Positions 8,947 through 18,541 of a DNA stretch of 60,315 nt are shown here, one piece after another. Positions within the stretch are counted from its first letter, which is position 1. The number at the start of each line of letters is the position of its first letter. The notes under the pieces were generated by a model. The model was given only the letters and a program-made list of their open reading frames with translations. It did no database searches and was not told the DNA's origin. The position numbers and the translations under genes are program-made. This DNA is from Candidatus Aminicenantota bacterium (GTDB lineage: Bacteria; Acidobacteriota; Aminicenantia; Aminicenantales; UBA4085): contig JAPKZG010000041.1 of NCBI GenBank assembly GCA_026393895.1, positions 1 to 60,315 of the forward strand. Reading direction: 5' to 3'.

Positions 8947-11523
8947 TTATCGTTTCTCCAGAATCACCGTATGGCGGAGATATTCGTCTTCGCGGCCGTC
9001 GGGTATCCGGATCTTCAGCCGGCCGTTCTCGACCGCCCCGCCGGAGACCGCACCGACGAGATCCGGGCGGGTCAAGTCCAGAAAATAGTCCGTCCCGGCC
9101 AAACCCTCTACGCTCAACTTCAAGCCGGCGACCCCGGTTTTTTCACAGCGAATGACGCGAAGTCCCCGGCTCGTTTCCCCGGTCCGGGTGGGATTTTCCG
9201 GCGGCAAAATCTCAAACGTCGGCTCGATTTCGATCGAAAATACGTCTTCCCCCGTCAAGGTCGCCGTGAGGAAAGGTTGAACCGCCTGGTCCCAGGCTTT
9301 CGTTTCGATCTCCGGTTGGACGGCCCGTCCGTTGACGGCGGCCGCGGTGATAACGGTCCCCAACCCGAAGACGGGAGCGAACGTCATCCGCACCGGATTC
9401 TTCGCCCGACTCCGGACAACGGCTTCGATCTTCTTCGGCTCCCGCCGGTATTCGATGTCCAGGACGGCGTCGCCGACACGGATGTTTTCGACCTTCACTC
9501 GGTTCCAGTCCGCGGGAAAACGGGGAGCAAAGCCGAACGTCCCGGCCGGCGCATCCGCGGTCAAGCCCAACAAGCCCCGGAGAAGCGGAAAAACGACGCC
9601 GGAAGAGGAAAAGCCCTGGTGGGCGACGCCTTCCTGCGGCCAGACATTCAGGTTCCCGGAAAACAACTCGGTGACGAATCCGAGGCCGTTGTCGAACGTG
9701 TGGCGGACGGCGGCCCGGAGAAGGCCGTATCCCTGCAGGACGAAATTCCGTTCATACATCGCCGCCGCGACCCACCCCGTTAAAAAAGGCCAAGCCGCCC
9801 CGTAGTTGTAATTCAACGGTTCGTAGTAGGCGCTTTGATTCGACAGCATCCGCACGCCCCAATCCGTCGTCAGATCGGCCGACCCCAGACGCTGGAGGGC
9901 CCGGGCCGCCTTCTCCTCTTCCATCAATCCCCAAACGATCGGGACGGCGCTCCACGGCGTCGATTCCTCCACCTGCCGGCCGTCGGCGTTGAAGGCATAG
10001 GCGTATTGCCCGGTTCCTTCGTTCCAGAAACCGGAATTCAAGGCCCCGCGGGCTTTCGCAAAGTCGACGGCGGCGGCCGTCTCCGTCGCCCTGTCGTTCA
10101 CCGCCCGGGCCATTTCCCGCATCGCAAACGCCGCCCGGGCCCCGGCCGCGGCCAGGAAGATGTCGGTCTTGATCCCGGTCAACTCGCCGAATTCGAGCGC
10201 GCCAAGGCCGGCCTTGGAGTTGTCCATCAACCCGTCGCCGTCCGCGTCGGTCGATTTGCACCACGCATAGGCCTTGCGGATGGACGGCCAGCTCTTGGAA
10301 ATGAAATCGAGGTCTCCGCTCCACCGGTAGTATTCCAGGCAGGCAACGATATAGAACGGCGTCGTATCGCCGTGGATATACGCGTAGGGATAATCCTCGA
10401 ACCACTTGAGATAGCTGGCGGCCTGGGAAAGCTCGTGGGCCATCTTCCCGTCCGCTCTCTGCCATTTTTGGGTAAAAAGAAGGGCCGTTTTGACGCCGGA
10501 AAGAGCGCCGTATCCATCCAGACTGAGGGAGTTCATGAACGCGTCGCCGCCGAAGAACCACCCGAATCCGGGGCGGCCGCCGGTCCCCGACGCGCCGAGT
10601 CCCGCGACCATTCCTTTCCCCAAATCGGGATTCTCGACGAAAAGATTGTCATGGGCGATTTTGGCCCATTCGAAGGCCAGGTCGATCTCCGGCGCGGGCG
10701 TCGAAATCCTCAGGGTTTCCGCCCGGAGACGCCGATAGTGCTCCGCGGCTTCCCGGTAAACGGCCTCGGGTGAGGCGGCCAGCTTCTCGTAAACTTTTTT
10801 GATGTCATCACGGGCGCCCTTTCCTCCGGCCATCACAACCGGGATGAACGCGTGTTTCACTTCATCGGGCTTGTCGATCGCGATTTTGAATTGATTGGGC
10901 GTATCGGACAGCATGTGGGCCGGTGTGTAGGAGATTCCCGTGGCGGCCGGCGATCCCAGGTAGCCGTGGTTTTTCCGGGTCGGTTCGGAAATGAAGTACG
11001 CCTTGACCTCGTCGTCCCAGTACGCGTATTGCCCCCCGATCCCGGCGGGCCACATCGGCTGGAGGACGGGAAGAAAACTGCAGACGATCGTCAGGGGCTC
11101 GGTCGCGTCCACCGCCAGGAGGATGACCGCCCCGGGCTCGAAGACGGACGTGACATAGGTCGCCCGGACGGTGAAAGATTGAAAGACATAGGTCAGCGTC
11201 GTCGCCGCCGGGGTGACATCGATGAAACGGATGATGTCCTTTCCGAGGATCGGCTGGGTGCTGGAGCCGATGAAAAAGGAAAACTCGCAGTCGCGGAAAA
11301 GTTTCAGCGGATAGGCCCAGGCTTCGAACAAACCGCTTTCGGTTCCGAGGATGGCGAACTTCGGACCGGCTTTATCGAAGTATGTCGCCGCCTGGGCCGG
11401 GCGGCTGAGGGTCAGGTTGGACGGTTCAAGGGCGAAACGCGGGACGAGCCCCGTCCCGGCCCTAAGGACGGCGGAACAAAGGATGAGACCGAGGGCGATT
11501 CCAACCGGACGGCGGATGCGCAT
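8947..11523 (-). CDS. secreted six-hairpin glycosidase (amylo-1,6-glucosidase/GH-like)
   Basis: An 858-aa exported protein (signal peptide residues 1-22). Residues about 25-260 form a beta-sandwich and 270-690 an (alpha/alpha)6 barrel with debranching-enzyme-like motifs: GWFFGGDAFMNSLSLDGYG, HELSQAASY, DYPYAYIHGDTTPFY and WPQEGVAHQGFSSSG. The C-terminal third is beta-rich. Family knowledge suggests an inverting hydrolase acting on alpha-glucans or related oligosaccharides, with acidic catalytic residues near GD and WPQE; the exact GH family cannot be fixed by eye. It is the last gene before the TonB-like gene on this strand. Confidence 0.75.
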   Translation of the reverse strand: MRIRRPVGIALGLILCSAVLRAGTGLVPRFALEPSNLTLSRPAQAATYFDKAGPKFAILGTESGLFEAWAYPLKLFRDCEFSFFIGSSTQPILGKDIIRFIDVTPAATTLTYVFQSFTVRATYVTSVFEPGAVILLAVDATEPLTIVCSFLPVLQPMWPAGIGGQYAYWDDEVKAYFISEPTRKNHGYLGSPAATGISYTPAHMLSDTPNQFKIAIDKPDEVKHAFIPVVMAGGKGARDDIKKVYEKLAASPEAVYREAAEHYRRLRAETLRISTPAPEIDLAFEWAKIAHDNLFVENPDLGKGMVAGLGASGTGGRPGFGWFFGGDAFMNSLSLDGYGALSGVKTALLFTQKWQRADGKMAHELSQAASYLKWFEDYPYAYIHGDTTPFYIVACLEYYRWSGDLDFISKSWPSIRKAYAWCKSTDADGDGLMDNSKAGLGALEFGELTGIKTDIFLAAAGARAAFAMREMARAVNDRATETAAAVDFAKARGALNSGFWNEGTGQYAYAFNADGRQVEESTPWSAVPIVWGLMEEEKAARALQRLGSADLTTDWGVRMLSNQSAYYEPLNYNYGAAWPFLTGWVAAAMYERNFVLQGYGLLRAAVRHTFDNGLGFVTELFSGNLNVWPQEGVAHQGFSSSGVVFPLLRGLLGLTADAPAGTFGFAPRFPADWNRVKVENIRVGDAVLDIEYRREPKKIEAVVRSRAKNPVRMTFAPVFGLGTVITAAAVNGRAVQPEIETKAWDQAVQPFLTATLTGEDVFSIEIEPTFEILPPENPTRTGETSRGLRVIRCEKTGVAGLKLSVEGLAGTDYFLDLTRPDLVGAVSGGAVENGRLKIRIPDGREDEYLRHTVILEKR

Positions 11524-11536
11524 GGGAGTCTCCCGC

Positions 11537-12598
11537 TCAGATTTGGATTTCGTAGACGTCGGGTATATTCGCCAGGGATAGATCCGGGTTGAAGGTCCAG
11601 CTCATCTGGTTAACGCCGCGCGGGTAAGGAAAGAACCGGTTCCGGTACAACACCCTCGTGGGGTAATTGCGGCGCTTCCATTCGACCGTTCCGATGAATC
11701 CGGCATCCTGGATCGAGACAAGATACGACCGGATGAAGGTCGCCCGCTCCGCGTTGGAAAGGCCGGGGAAGGCCACGTGATTGACCCAGGCCCAGCGCTC
11801 GATCGTCCGGCCGAGGTGATCGTGAAGAAGGAAGTTGATGAGGCCGGCGATCCGGCCGTCCTTTTCATAGACCAGGGTGTGGGACACGTCGGGACAGTCC
11901 AACTCGCGTCCCAGGTCTTCCCGGTCCCAGACGAGGGCCAGGCGGAGCGAATCCTTGTAGCCGTTTAGAAGCGCGAGACATCCGTCCAGGTCGCCGGCCT
12001 GATATTCGCGGAGCGGTAAAAGTCCCCGGCACTTGGGCGGCCGCTGAGCGCCGATGAGCCGCAAAGCCGCTTTTTCATATCCCTTCAGCCGCTCGGAATA
12101 AGCGGCCCGCGGGAGGTCAAGAACCCGGCCGACGACACCGGTTTTACGGATCCATTCCATCCGGCCTTCCGCCTTGAGTTTGGCCATCATCTTGGTCGAG
12201 CGATGCCCCGTCTCCAAAGTGAAAAGGGCGAAATCATAACCGTATTGCCGGCTGATCTCGAGGCCCCGGCGGATGACGGAGACAGCCACGCCCCGGCGCA
12301 AGTCTTCTTTGCGGGTGACCAGGAGACAACTGTATGCGCCGCGGAAGGGTTTACCCTGGAAGAAAAATTTCTGCGGCAGGTTCGCGAAAAAGGCGATGAT
12401 TTGGTCCCCCCGGTAAGCGGCGATGACGTGGTCGCGCTTTTCGGCGGGGATCCGCTCGATCAGGTAGCGGAGGAACGCCGGGCGGTAAAAATTAGGGAAG
12501 GACGCCTCCCCGTACTCGTCCCGCCAGGAAGCGTGGGCCATGCGTTCAAGTTCGTCATAATCGCCCCGGAAGGTTTCGATCGAATATCCATCGGTCAT
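11537..12598 (-). CDS. GNAT-fold acyltransferase-like protein
   Basis: A 353-aa protein with two GNAT-like halves (about residues 1-150 and 190-340). The N-half has the strand-helix pattern with RDHVIAAYRGDQIIAFF and a following acetyl-CoA loop region. I chose ATG 12598 because an AAAGGAG site lies 6 nt upstream; the reading frame continues upstream without coding character and into the next gene. It sits between the metallophosphoesterase and the glycosidase. Acceptor unknown. Confidence 0.65.
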   Translation of the reverse strand: MTDGYSIETFRGDYDELERMAHASWRDEYGEASFPNFYRPAFLRYLIERIPAEKRDHVIAAYRGDQIIAFFANLPQKFFFQGKPFRGAYSCLLVTRKEDLRRGVAVSVIRRGLEISRQYGYDFALFTLETGHRSTKMMAKLKAEGRMEWIRKTGVVGRVLDLPRAAYSERLKGYEKAALRLIGAQRPPKCRGLLPLREYQAGDLDGCLALLNGYKDSLRLALVWDREDLGRELDCPDVSHTLVYEKDGRIAGLINFLLHDHLGRTIERWAWVNHVAFPGLSNAERATFIRSYLVSIQDAGFIGTVEWKRRNYPTRVLYRNRFFPYPRGVNQMSWTFNPDLSLANIPDVYEIQI

Positions 12599-12633
12599 GC
12601 CGGCTCCTTTCCCCCTTCTTCCGGAATTATTTA

Positions 12634-13797
12634 TCACAAGCGGGGAAGAAAGCGAAGCGTAATCAGGACGATTTCGGGAATGGTCCCGATCCGGACGGGC
12701 GGGCCCCATGTGCCGACGCCGCTGGTCACGTCGACGAACGTCCGGCCTTTTTGAAGCAGGCCCCAATTGTGTTCATAAACGAATTTGTTGATCTGGGTGA
12801 TCGGAAACATCTGGCCGTTGTGGGTATGGCCGCAAAGCAGGAGATCGATCCCGGCCTCAACCGCTTCGTTCAATTTGATCGGCTGATGGTCCAAGGCGAT
12901 CCACGGCTTGTCCGGGTTCAGGCCGGCGACGAGGGCCTTCCACGGTTGCCGGGTGTCCCCCATCCGCCGGCCGGTCGGGTCCTTGCGGCCGATGATGTAG
13001 AACGACCCGGCCACGAGTTCCGCCTCGTCGAGAAGAACCCGGACACCGCCCCGACGGAGAGTATCGATATTTCGTTCCAGATCCCCGAAGTATTCATGGT
13101 TGCCGGTGCAGGCATAGACGCCGTATTTGGGTTTGAGGTCCCGGAAGGCGGCCGCGATCTTTTCCCGGTCCGCCGCCGGCGTATCCTCACCGACAATGTC
13201 CCCGGGAAGAAGGATCAGATCGGGATTGAGTGCCCTGATTTTTGCCAGGGTCCGGCCGAGGAAACGCCCCCGCAGAACAGGGCTGAGATGGAGATCCGAG
13301 GCGACGACGATTTTCAGTGCCCGGATCCCCCCGGTCGCTTTGGCGACGTCAATCGTCTCCGTTCGGAGGCGCGGCCTGGCCGCGTTCCATGCTCCCAGCA
13401 GGCAGACGACGACGGCGGCGGCGAGGATGTACCGGAAGGCGGTTCCGCCGCCCGCCGCAGCGTCCGCACGCATCCCCGCTGGGAAAAACGGAATACGCCG
13501 ATTGACGAGGCGGAGGAGGTCATATCCCAGGGTAAGCCACAGGGCGACGTTCCAAATCGCGAAATAGAAATACCCGAAGCCGATCGCCGCCCCGCCGATG
13601 GCTCCAGAGTGGGTTCCGAAGAGGAACCTCCCCCCGATGAAAAGCACCGCCCAAGCGATGGCGAAGACGAGGACGACGGCCCGGACGATTCCGGTCGGAG
13701 GCAGAGCCCGGGCCAGGCGTTTGATAAGGTAGAAATTGGACAGACCGTAAATGGACAGGACGATGGCAAAGAAAATAATGAATCCGGAATTGCGCAT
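12634..13797 (-). CDS. membrane metallophosphoesterase (calcineurin-like)
   Basis: A 387-aa protein with four predicted N-terminal membrane helices (residues 1-145) and a C-terminal dimetal phosphoesterase domain: SDLHL, GDIVGED, GNHEY and GHTHNGQ are all intact. It resembles YkuE-type membrane phosphoesterases, some of which act on lipid-linked phosphates. It heads the minus-strand run 13.8-11.5 kb and has its own promoter at 13821-13849. Confidence 0.85.
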   Translation of the reverse strand: MRNSGFIIFFAIVLSIYGLSNFYLIKRLARALPPTGIVRAVVLVFAIAWAVLFIGGRFLFGTHSGAIGGAAIGFGYFYFAIWNVALWLTLGYDLLRLVNRRIPFFPAGMRADAAAGGGTAFRYILAAAVVVCLLGAWNAARPRLRTETIDVAKATGGIRALKIVVASDLHLSPVLRGRFLGRTLAKIRALNPDLILLPGDIVGEDTPAADREKIAAAFRDLKPKYGVYACTGNHEYFGDLERNIDTLRRGGVRVLLDEAELVAGSFYIIGRKDPTGRRMGDTRQPWKALVAGLNPDKPWIALDHQPIKLNEAVEAGIDLLLCGHTHNGQMFPITQINKFVYEHNWGLLQKGRTFVDVTSGVGTWGPPVRIGTIPEIVLITLRFLPRL

Positions 13798-13820
13798 TGG
13801 GTCGACCGCCGAAGGGAACT

Positions 13821-13849
13821 ACTATACCCGATCGGCCGGAACCTGCCAA
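13821..13849 (-). promoter_or_regulatory. promoter of the metallophosphoesterase gene
   Basis: Minus strand TTGGCA (13844-13849), 17-bp spacer, TATAGT (13821-13826). Transcription should begin about 17 nt upstream of the ATG at 13797. The rest of 13798-14004 holds no gene I can support. Confidence 0.6.
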
Positions 13850-14004
13850 GAGTCTCCGGGACCCCGCCCTCGCCCATCTCCTGCCATCTGCAATATAGAG
13901 CTTGGCGGCTGCCCGGACGGATGCCACACCTCGACCTGAGCCAGCGCTACAGCGAGGTTGTGGCCGTAGATTCCGGCGCAGTCGTTTCTCGCCCGGTAAG
14001 GAGG

Positions 14005-14601
14005 CTAGCGGCAGATGTTTTCCAGCAGCATTTTCAGGGCATAATAATCGATCGTTTGGCAAATCTCCTGGACCGATTTGGTCAGGGCGGCGTCGTGGCT
14101 GATCAGGGCGTCCTTGATCATAAAAACTTCGTAATCGAGGTCCATGGCCCCGTGGTAGGTGGCCAGGACGCAGCCCACGGCGCTGAGGCCGCACAAGAAC
14201 ACGGTGTTGCAGCCTTTGGCTTTTAACAGCTTGTCCAACTCGGTTTTCTTGAAGGCGTTGCCATAGTTCTTGATCACTTTCGGATCGTCGTCCCGGATGG
14301 CGACCGTCTTGGGGAACTCGAATTCCTCGCTGCCGGGAGCGGGTCCCCTTTTCAAATCGGTGTGGTAGATGCGGATCACCGGAAAACCGTTGGCGCGGAA
14401 CAGAGCAATGAAATAATTGATCATTTCCATGCCCGGCTTCTTGTCCTTTTCATCCATCAAGGGGAGATAGGCGTTCTGAATATCGATCACCAGCAACGCC
14501 GGTTTCACCCGATCCGGGGAGGACTGGGTCTCCGCCGCGGCCGAAAGCCCAGAAAAGGAGATCGCCAGCAAAAGAAAAACCGGCAAAACTATTTTTTTCA
14601 T
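14005..14601 (-). CDS. exported isochorismatase-fold cysteine hydrolase
   Basis: A 198-aa cysteine hydrolase with a signal peptide (residues 1-23), unusual for a family that is mostly cytosolic. The catalytic triad is readable: Asp40 in VIDIQNAY, Lys111 in VIKNYGNAF and Cys144 in SAVGCVLAT. Relatives hydrolyse amides such as nicotinamide or ureido compounds, or isochorismate. GGAGGAG lies 5-6 nt before the ATG. It is monocistronic, divergent from the next gene, with a candidate promoter at 14731-14760. Confidence 0.8.
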   Translation of the reverse strand: MKKIVLPVFLLLAISFSGLSAAAETQSSPDRVKPALLVIDIQNAYLPLMDEKDKKPGMEMINYFIALFRANGFPVIRIYHTDLKRGPAPGSEEFEFPKTVAIRDDDPKVIKNYGNAFKKTELDKLLKAKGCNTVFLCGLSAVGCVLATYHGAMDLDYEVFMIKDALISHDAALTKSVQEICQTIDYYALKMLLENICR

Positions 14602-14682
14602 TTTTCTCCTCCAAATTGGATTTTATTTGCTATAGATTTGAATAAGGCCATAGTTTTTGGGATTTCCATTTTTGCTAAGAAA

Positions 14683-14698
14683 CGGAACCCATGTTCCG
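14683..14698. promoter_or_regulatory. CGGAAC-N4-GTTCCG palindrome
   Basis: Perfect 6-bp arms (14683-14688, 14693-14698) in the leader of the isochorismatase-fold gene, between its promoter and start. It could be an operator or an mRNA hairpin. Confidence 0.35.
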
Positions 14699-14730
14699 GA
14701 CGATGACCCTCCCTGTCAGATCATATCGGC

Positions 14731-14760
14731 AGTGTACGCTCGGCTGTCCAGCCCTGTCAA
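14731..14760 (-). promoter_or_regulatory. promoter of the isochorismatase-fold gene
   Basis: Minus strand TTGACA (14755-14760), 18-bp spacer, TACACT (14731-14736). It implies a leader of about 120 nt. Confidence 0.5.
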
Positions 14761-14801
14761 TTTCAACGACAATCGCGAAAACCGTTGAAGTGACGGCGGC
14801 C

Positions 14802-14830
14802 TTGCGCTCTCCCCTGCTCGCGTTTAAAAT
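14802..14830 (+). promoter_or_regulatory. promoter of the 14863 gene
   Basis: TTGCGC (14802-14807), 17-bp spacer, TAAAAT (14825-14830), followed by AGGAG (14851-14855) and the ATG at 14863. Confidence 0.6.
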
Positions 14831-14862
14831 ATCCTGTTGAAATAACCATAAGGAGCCCATTC

Positions 14863-15885
14863 ATGACCATGAAGAAAATCATCGCTTTTATCGGGATTGC
14901 GATCCTGGCGGTCGGGAGCGCCTCGGCCGGCGTGACCAAGTCGCAGAAGTCCGAAATCACCTTCAAGGGTTTCGGAACGATGACGTCCTCGTCCACCGAA
15001 ATGCTCGCCGCCGACCGGAAGCTTTCCGACAACAACATCGAATTCGAGGGCAAGGGCCTGCTCGGCGGCCTGGCCGGAAAAACGATGTTCCGCTCGGGCC
15101 ATACCGGAGATTTCATCGATTTGACGGCCATGACGACCGCCCAGATCGATCACAAGAAGAAAACCTATACGGTCACCCCGATCGAAAAATGGACTGAAAC
15201 GCAGAAGGAAGCCCAGAACACCGGACAGACGGAAGACACCGGGACCGAAAAAAAAGAATCGCCCATCCGGATCGTGAAAAGCGAGTTCAAGGTCGAGGAC
15301 ACGGGCGAATCCAAAACGATCAACGGCTTCGCTTGCAAAAAATACCTGGCCCTCTGGACGGTGGAGTGGGAAAACATCGAGACCGGAGACAAGGGCACCG
15401 ACAAACTTGAAACGGCGACCTGGACGACACCGATGACAAATGACCTGGCCGCGGCTCAGGCCGAGGAAATGGCCTTCTCTCAGTCCTATTTAAAGGCCGT
15501 CGGCCTCGACACGAAAGATTTTCAGAAAGACGTCCTGGGAACCCAATGGCTCGGCCTTCTGGCCGCTTTCGACCCCATTAACGGGCAGTCTCAGATGACG
15601 GTGGACTCCGAAAAGCTCGCCTCTGAAATGAGCAAGATCCAGGGCTATCCGATCGTCATCGACGGGAAGTATTTCCCCATGCCGAAATTCAAAAAAGCCG
15701 AATCCGAGCCTTCGACGGGCGGCGGCATTGCCGGCAAGGTAATCGGAGGCCTGTTTAAAAAGAAGGCCAAGCCGGAGGAGGAAAACGCCCCGGCCGTGGC
15801 CTTCTATACGGAAATCACCGCCCTGAGTGCGTCCGCTTTAGACCCGGCTTCGATCCAGGTCCCGGCCGGCTATAAGCAAAAATAA
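14863..15885 (+). CDS. exported protein, DUF4412-like
   Basis: A 340-aa protein with a signal peptide (about residues 1-23, ...GSASA-G). The mature part is a long beta-rich domain with INGFACKKYLALWT near the middle, the kind of motif found in periplasmic DUF4412-type proteins, and a Lys-rich segment near residue 305 (GGLFKKKAKPEEE). Function unknown. It ends 6 bp from the converging nitroreductase gene. Confidence 0.75.
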   Translation: MTMKKIIAFIGIAILAVGSASAGVTKSQKSEITFKGFGTMTSSSTEMLAADRKLSDNNIEFEGKGLLGGLAGKTMFRSGHTGDFIDLTAMTTAQIDHKKKTYTVTPIEKWTETQKEAQNTGQTEDTGTEKKESPIRIVKSEFKVEDTGESKTINGFACKKYLALWTVEWENIETGDKGTDKLETATWTTPMTNDLAAAQAEEMAFSQSYLKAVGLDTKDFQKDVLGTQWLGLLAAFDPINGQSQMTVDSEKLASEMSKIQGYPIVIDGKYFPMPKFKKAESEPSTGGGIAGKVIGGLFKKKAKPEEENAPAVAFYTEITALSASALDPASIQVPAGYKQK

Positions 15886-15891
15886 GAAAAG

Positions 15892-16458
15892 TCAGCCGTC
15901 GAAGCGATTCCACCAGGCGATCCCCTCGAGCGATTTCCGGACGCGTTCGTGGGGCGGTCTCCGGGCGGCATACCCCAGAGAGATTAACGAGACGATTTTA
16001 TAACGGCGGGGGATTTTAAAAAAACGCCGGGTTTTACGGACATCGAACCACCCGATCCAGCATGTCCCCAGGCCCAGTTCCTCGGCTTGAAGGACAAGGT
16101 GTTCGCCGGCGATGCCGACGTCGAGGGCGTAAAACGGAATGCCTTGAACGCTCTGCCCGGCCCGGTGGGTGACGAAATCGATTTTTGCCAGAATCAGGAC
16201 GAGCGCCGGCGCCTCGGCCGCAAACCGGGTGGGGGCGTAGATTCCGGAAAAGGCCTTTTCGGTGAACCGGGCCTTCAGCCCCGGGTTGTCGATGATGATG
16301 AACCGCCAACTCTGGGCATTCTGGGCCGAGGGCGCCAGCCGGGCCGCCTCGAGACAGGCCTCGATTTTTTCCCGCTCGACCGGTTGCGGGAGATATTTGC
16401 GGATGCTCCGGCGGCTCTCGATCAGCCGCCCAAGAGGCGTCGTTTCAGCCATCGTCAT
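15892..16458 (-). CDS. nitroreductase-family flavoprotein
   Basis: A 188-aa FMN-dependent oxidoreductase of the NfsA/NfsB superfamily: RRSIRKYLPQPV (phosphate/FMN contact) at about residue 16, APSAQNAQSWRF at 41-52, and GLGTCWIGWFD near residue 130. The chain is short for the family, as in the single-domain SagB-like or Acg-like group. The flavin should be reduced by NAD(P)H; the substrate cannot be told. It has its own promoter at 16488-16516. Confidence 0.85.
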   Translation of the reverse strand: MTMAETTPLGRLIESRRSIRKYLPQPVEREKIEACLEAARLAPSAQNAQSWRFIIIDNPGLKARFTEKAFSGIYAPTRFAAEAPALVLILAKIDFVTHRAGQSVQGIPFYALDVGIAGEHLVLQAEELGLGTCWIGWFDVRKTRRFFKIPRRYKIVSLISLGYAARRPPHERVRKSLEGIAWWNRFDG

Positions 16459-16487
16459 CCATCCTTCGCGGCCCGAGCCGCTCTGTT

Positions 16488-16516
16488 TTTATAACCCAGC
16501 TCCGCGCCAAATTCAA
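16488..16516 (-). promoter_or_regulatory. promoter of the nitroreductase gene
   Basis: Minus strand TTGAAT (16511-16516), 17-bp spacer, TATAAA (16488-16493), about 30 bp before the start codon. Confidence 0.6.
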
Positions 16517-16677
16517 TCTTATCCTTCCCGGCCGCATCGATGTCTTCCCTAAAGTCAACCTGCAATCCGCCTGAAATCAGTCATCACGGTCTCCTCTTTG
16601 CAAAGCCCCCCCTGTTGTGTTATTCATGGAGTGAACTTCGCCACAAAAGGTTTCGTATTATAAGGAGGAGGTATCCC

Positions 16678-17718
16678 ATGAAAAAAGCCGTCGTCGGACT
16701 GTTGACTCTCGTTCTCCTGGTCATGGCTTTCGCCGCCTGCGGTAAAAAAGCAGGGGTTCCCGTCGCCGGAACGGCCAAAGCCGAGGATATGCTGACCCTG
16801 ATCCCTAAAAGCGCACAATCGGTCTTCGTGATCGACGTCCACCGGGGGATCAATATCCCCTTTGTCGACAAGGCCCTGAAAACCGGCGATGATGCGTCCA
16901 AATACAAGGAGGCCATTGATAAATTCGGCCTCGACCCCCAGAAGGACGTTTATTTTGCCGCTATCGGCCTGTCCCAGGTGACCAATGCCGAAGGCAAATC
17001 CGTCCCCCAGGGGGCCGGCGTCATCAATCTCAAGTACGACCGGGTTAAAATCCTCGATCAAATCAAAAAAGAGAACCCGGATTTCAAGGAAGACGTCTAT
17101 GAAGGCGTGACGATCTTCACCGTCCCGGAAAAAGGGGACGATAAGCCGATGTACGGCGCTTTTCTGGACGCCTCCAATGTCGCCCTCGGAACGGAAGCCG
17201 GGGTCAAGGCCGTCATCGACGTGATGAAAGGCAAAGCCGAATCGGCTTTGAAAAACGTCGAATTGATGAAACTGGTCAAAACCAGCAATAAAACGGCTCT
17301 GCTCTGGAACGTCACCACCTTCACCCCCGAACAGGTCAAACAGATGACCGACGCAACCCCCATGCTCGTCAGCCTCAAGGCGCTCCAGGCCGCGACGATG
17401 TATATCGACGATAAAAACAAGGGCCTGCAAGTCGAGATCAAGGCGCTGTCGCCCGATGCGGCCAAGAACAAGGAAATCGCCGACATGCTGACTGGATTCA
17501 AGGCCCTCGGGGCGATGGGTTCCGCCGAAAAGCCCGAGCTCGGCGAGTTTCTCAATAAAATCGAAATCAGTTCCTCGCCCGACAACGTTAAAATATTCAT
17601 CGACATGCCCGAGGATCTGTTGAATAAGCTCGGACAGGAAGCGGAAAAGCAGGTCAAGAGCAAACTCGAAGGGATGAAGCCCGAGGAGAAAGCCAAAGAA
17701 CCCGAAGAGATCAAGTAA
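16678..17718 (+). CDS. lipoprotein, DUF3352-like
   Basis: A 346-aa lipoprotein: signal peptide with lipobox FAAC (Cys21). The mature region has repeated beta/alpha modules (TLIPKSAQSVFVIDVHRG, VYFAAIGLSQV, GVINLKYDR) like DUF3352-type periplasmic proteins. The C-terminus is a charged helix rich in Lys and Glu. The start at 16678 is set by AAGGAGGAGG 6 nt upstream; the frame is open further upstream without coding character. Divergent from the nitroreductase, convergent with the ABC operon. Function unknown. Confidence 0.8.
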   Translation: MKKAVVGLLTLVLLVMAFAACGKKAGVPVAGTAKAEDMLTLIPKSAQSVFVIDVHRGINIPFVDKALKTGDDASKYKEAIDKFGLDPQKDVYFAAIGLSQVTNAEGKSVPQGAGVINLKYDRVKILDQIKKENPDFKEDVYEGVTIFTVPEKGDDKPMYGAFLDASNVALGTEAGVKAVIDVMKGKAESALKNVELMKLVKTSNKTALLWNVTTFTPEQVKQMTDATPMLVSLKALQAATMYIDDKNKGLQVEIKALSPDAAKNKEIADMLTGFKALGAMGSAEKPELGEFLNKIEISSSPDNVKIFIDMPEDLLNKLGQEAEKQVKSKLEGMKPEEKAKEPEEIK

Positions 17719-17733
17719 AGGCGCCGGCCGCTT

Positions 17734-18540
17734 TTATTCGTCGAAGAGATATTCCTTCCGGGAGAAGACCCAACAGGCCAGACCGGCGAAGACGGCCGTG
17801 AGAATGACGAGCGTGATCACGGCCGTCACGACCGGAGTCGGTTCCTGCCGGAACAAGAGAAATTTTAAAAGGCCGGTTCCTTCCGTCCCCCCCACCCCGG
17901 CTTCCATCCCCGGCAGCAGCGACTTCAGATAATGCATGATGGTGAACTTCTGCGTCGTGCCGGGAAAATATTGAACGACATTTTCCCAGCCGAAACAGAA
18001 AAAGAGTCCGAACAAGATGGATTTTTTGAGGAACGTCCCGGCCAGGGTGAACAACGCCGTATAACAAATCGTCCCGAAGCCCAGGGCCGCGAGGCTTTTT
18101 CCCAGGAACGCCCAGGCCGCTCCGTAGGACAACCGATCGGCCATGAGGATCAGGAAGGAAACAACCGTGCTGGTCAGAACCAGGACCAGCAGGAAGGAAA
18201 CCGAAGCGGCGTATTTTCCGAGGATGAACGCCGTCTTGGAGACCGGCCGGGTCGCCGGGTACGTCAGGGTTTTATTATCGACCTCGTCGGCGGTGATCGA
18301 CGTTCCGAAAAACAGGGAGAGCAAAAGGACCAGGAACTGGAGACAGAAGCCCATGACAACGTTGGAAAAAACGGCCAGGCCGTCCAGGCCGCGGCCGGGC
18401 GAAGCGAGGCGGTTGATTTGCAAGACGACGGCCAGGATTACGGGGAGAACGCTCACGGCAATAAAGACCTTGGTCCGCTTGGACCGGCGGACGATCTTCG
18501 CGCTGAACCGGTAGACGGAAAGAAACGGCGCCATGGACAT
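17734..18540 (-). CDS. ABC-2 type permease
   Basis: A 268-aa integral membrane protein with six predicted helices. TADEVDNKTLTYPATRPVSK after helix 2 is the cytoplasmic coupling motif of ABC-2/NosY-like permeases. It lies 1 bp downstream of the ATPase at 18542-19477, its likely partner, and is the last gene of a four-gene operon. Substrate unknown. Confidence 0.85.
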   Translation of the reverse strand: MSMAPFLSVYRFSAKIVRRSKRTKVFIAVSVLPVILAVVLQINRLASPGRGLDGLAVFSNVVMGFCLQFLVLLLSLFFGTSITADEVDNKTLTYPATRPVSKTAFILGKYAASVSFLLVLVLTSTVVSFLILMADRLSYGAAWAFLGKSLAALGFGTICYTALFTLAGTFLKKSILFGLFFCFGWENVVQYFPGTTQKFTIMHYLKSLLPGMEAGVGGTEGTGLLKFLLFRQEPTPVVTAVITLVILTAVFAGLACWVFSRKEYLFDE

Positions 18541-18541
18541 T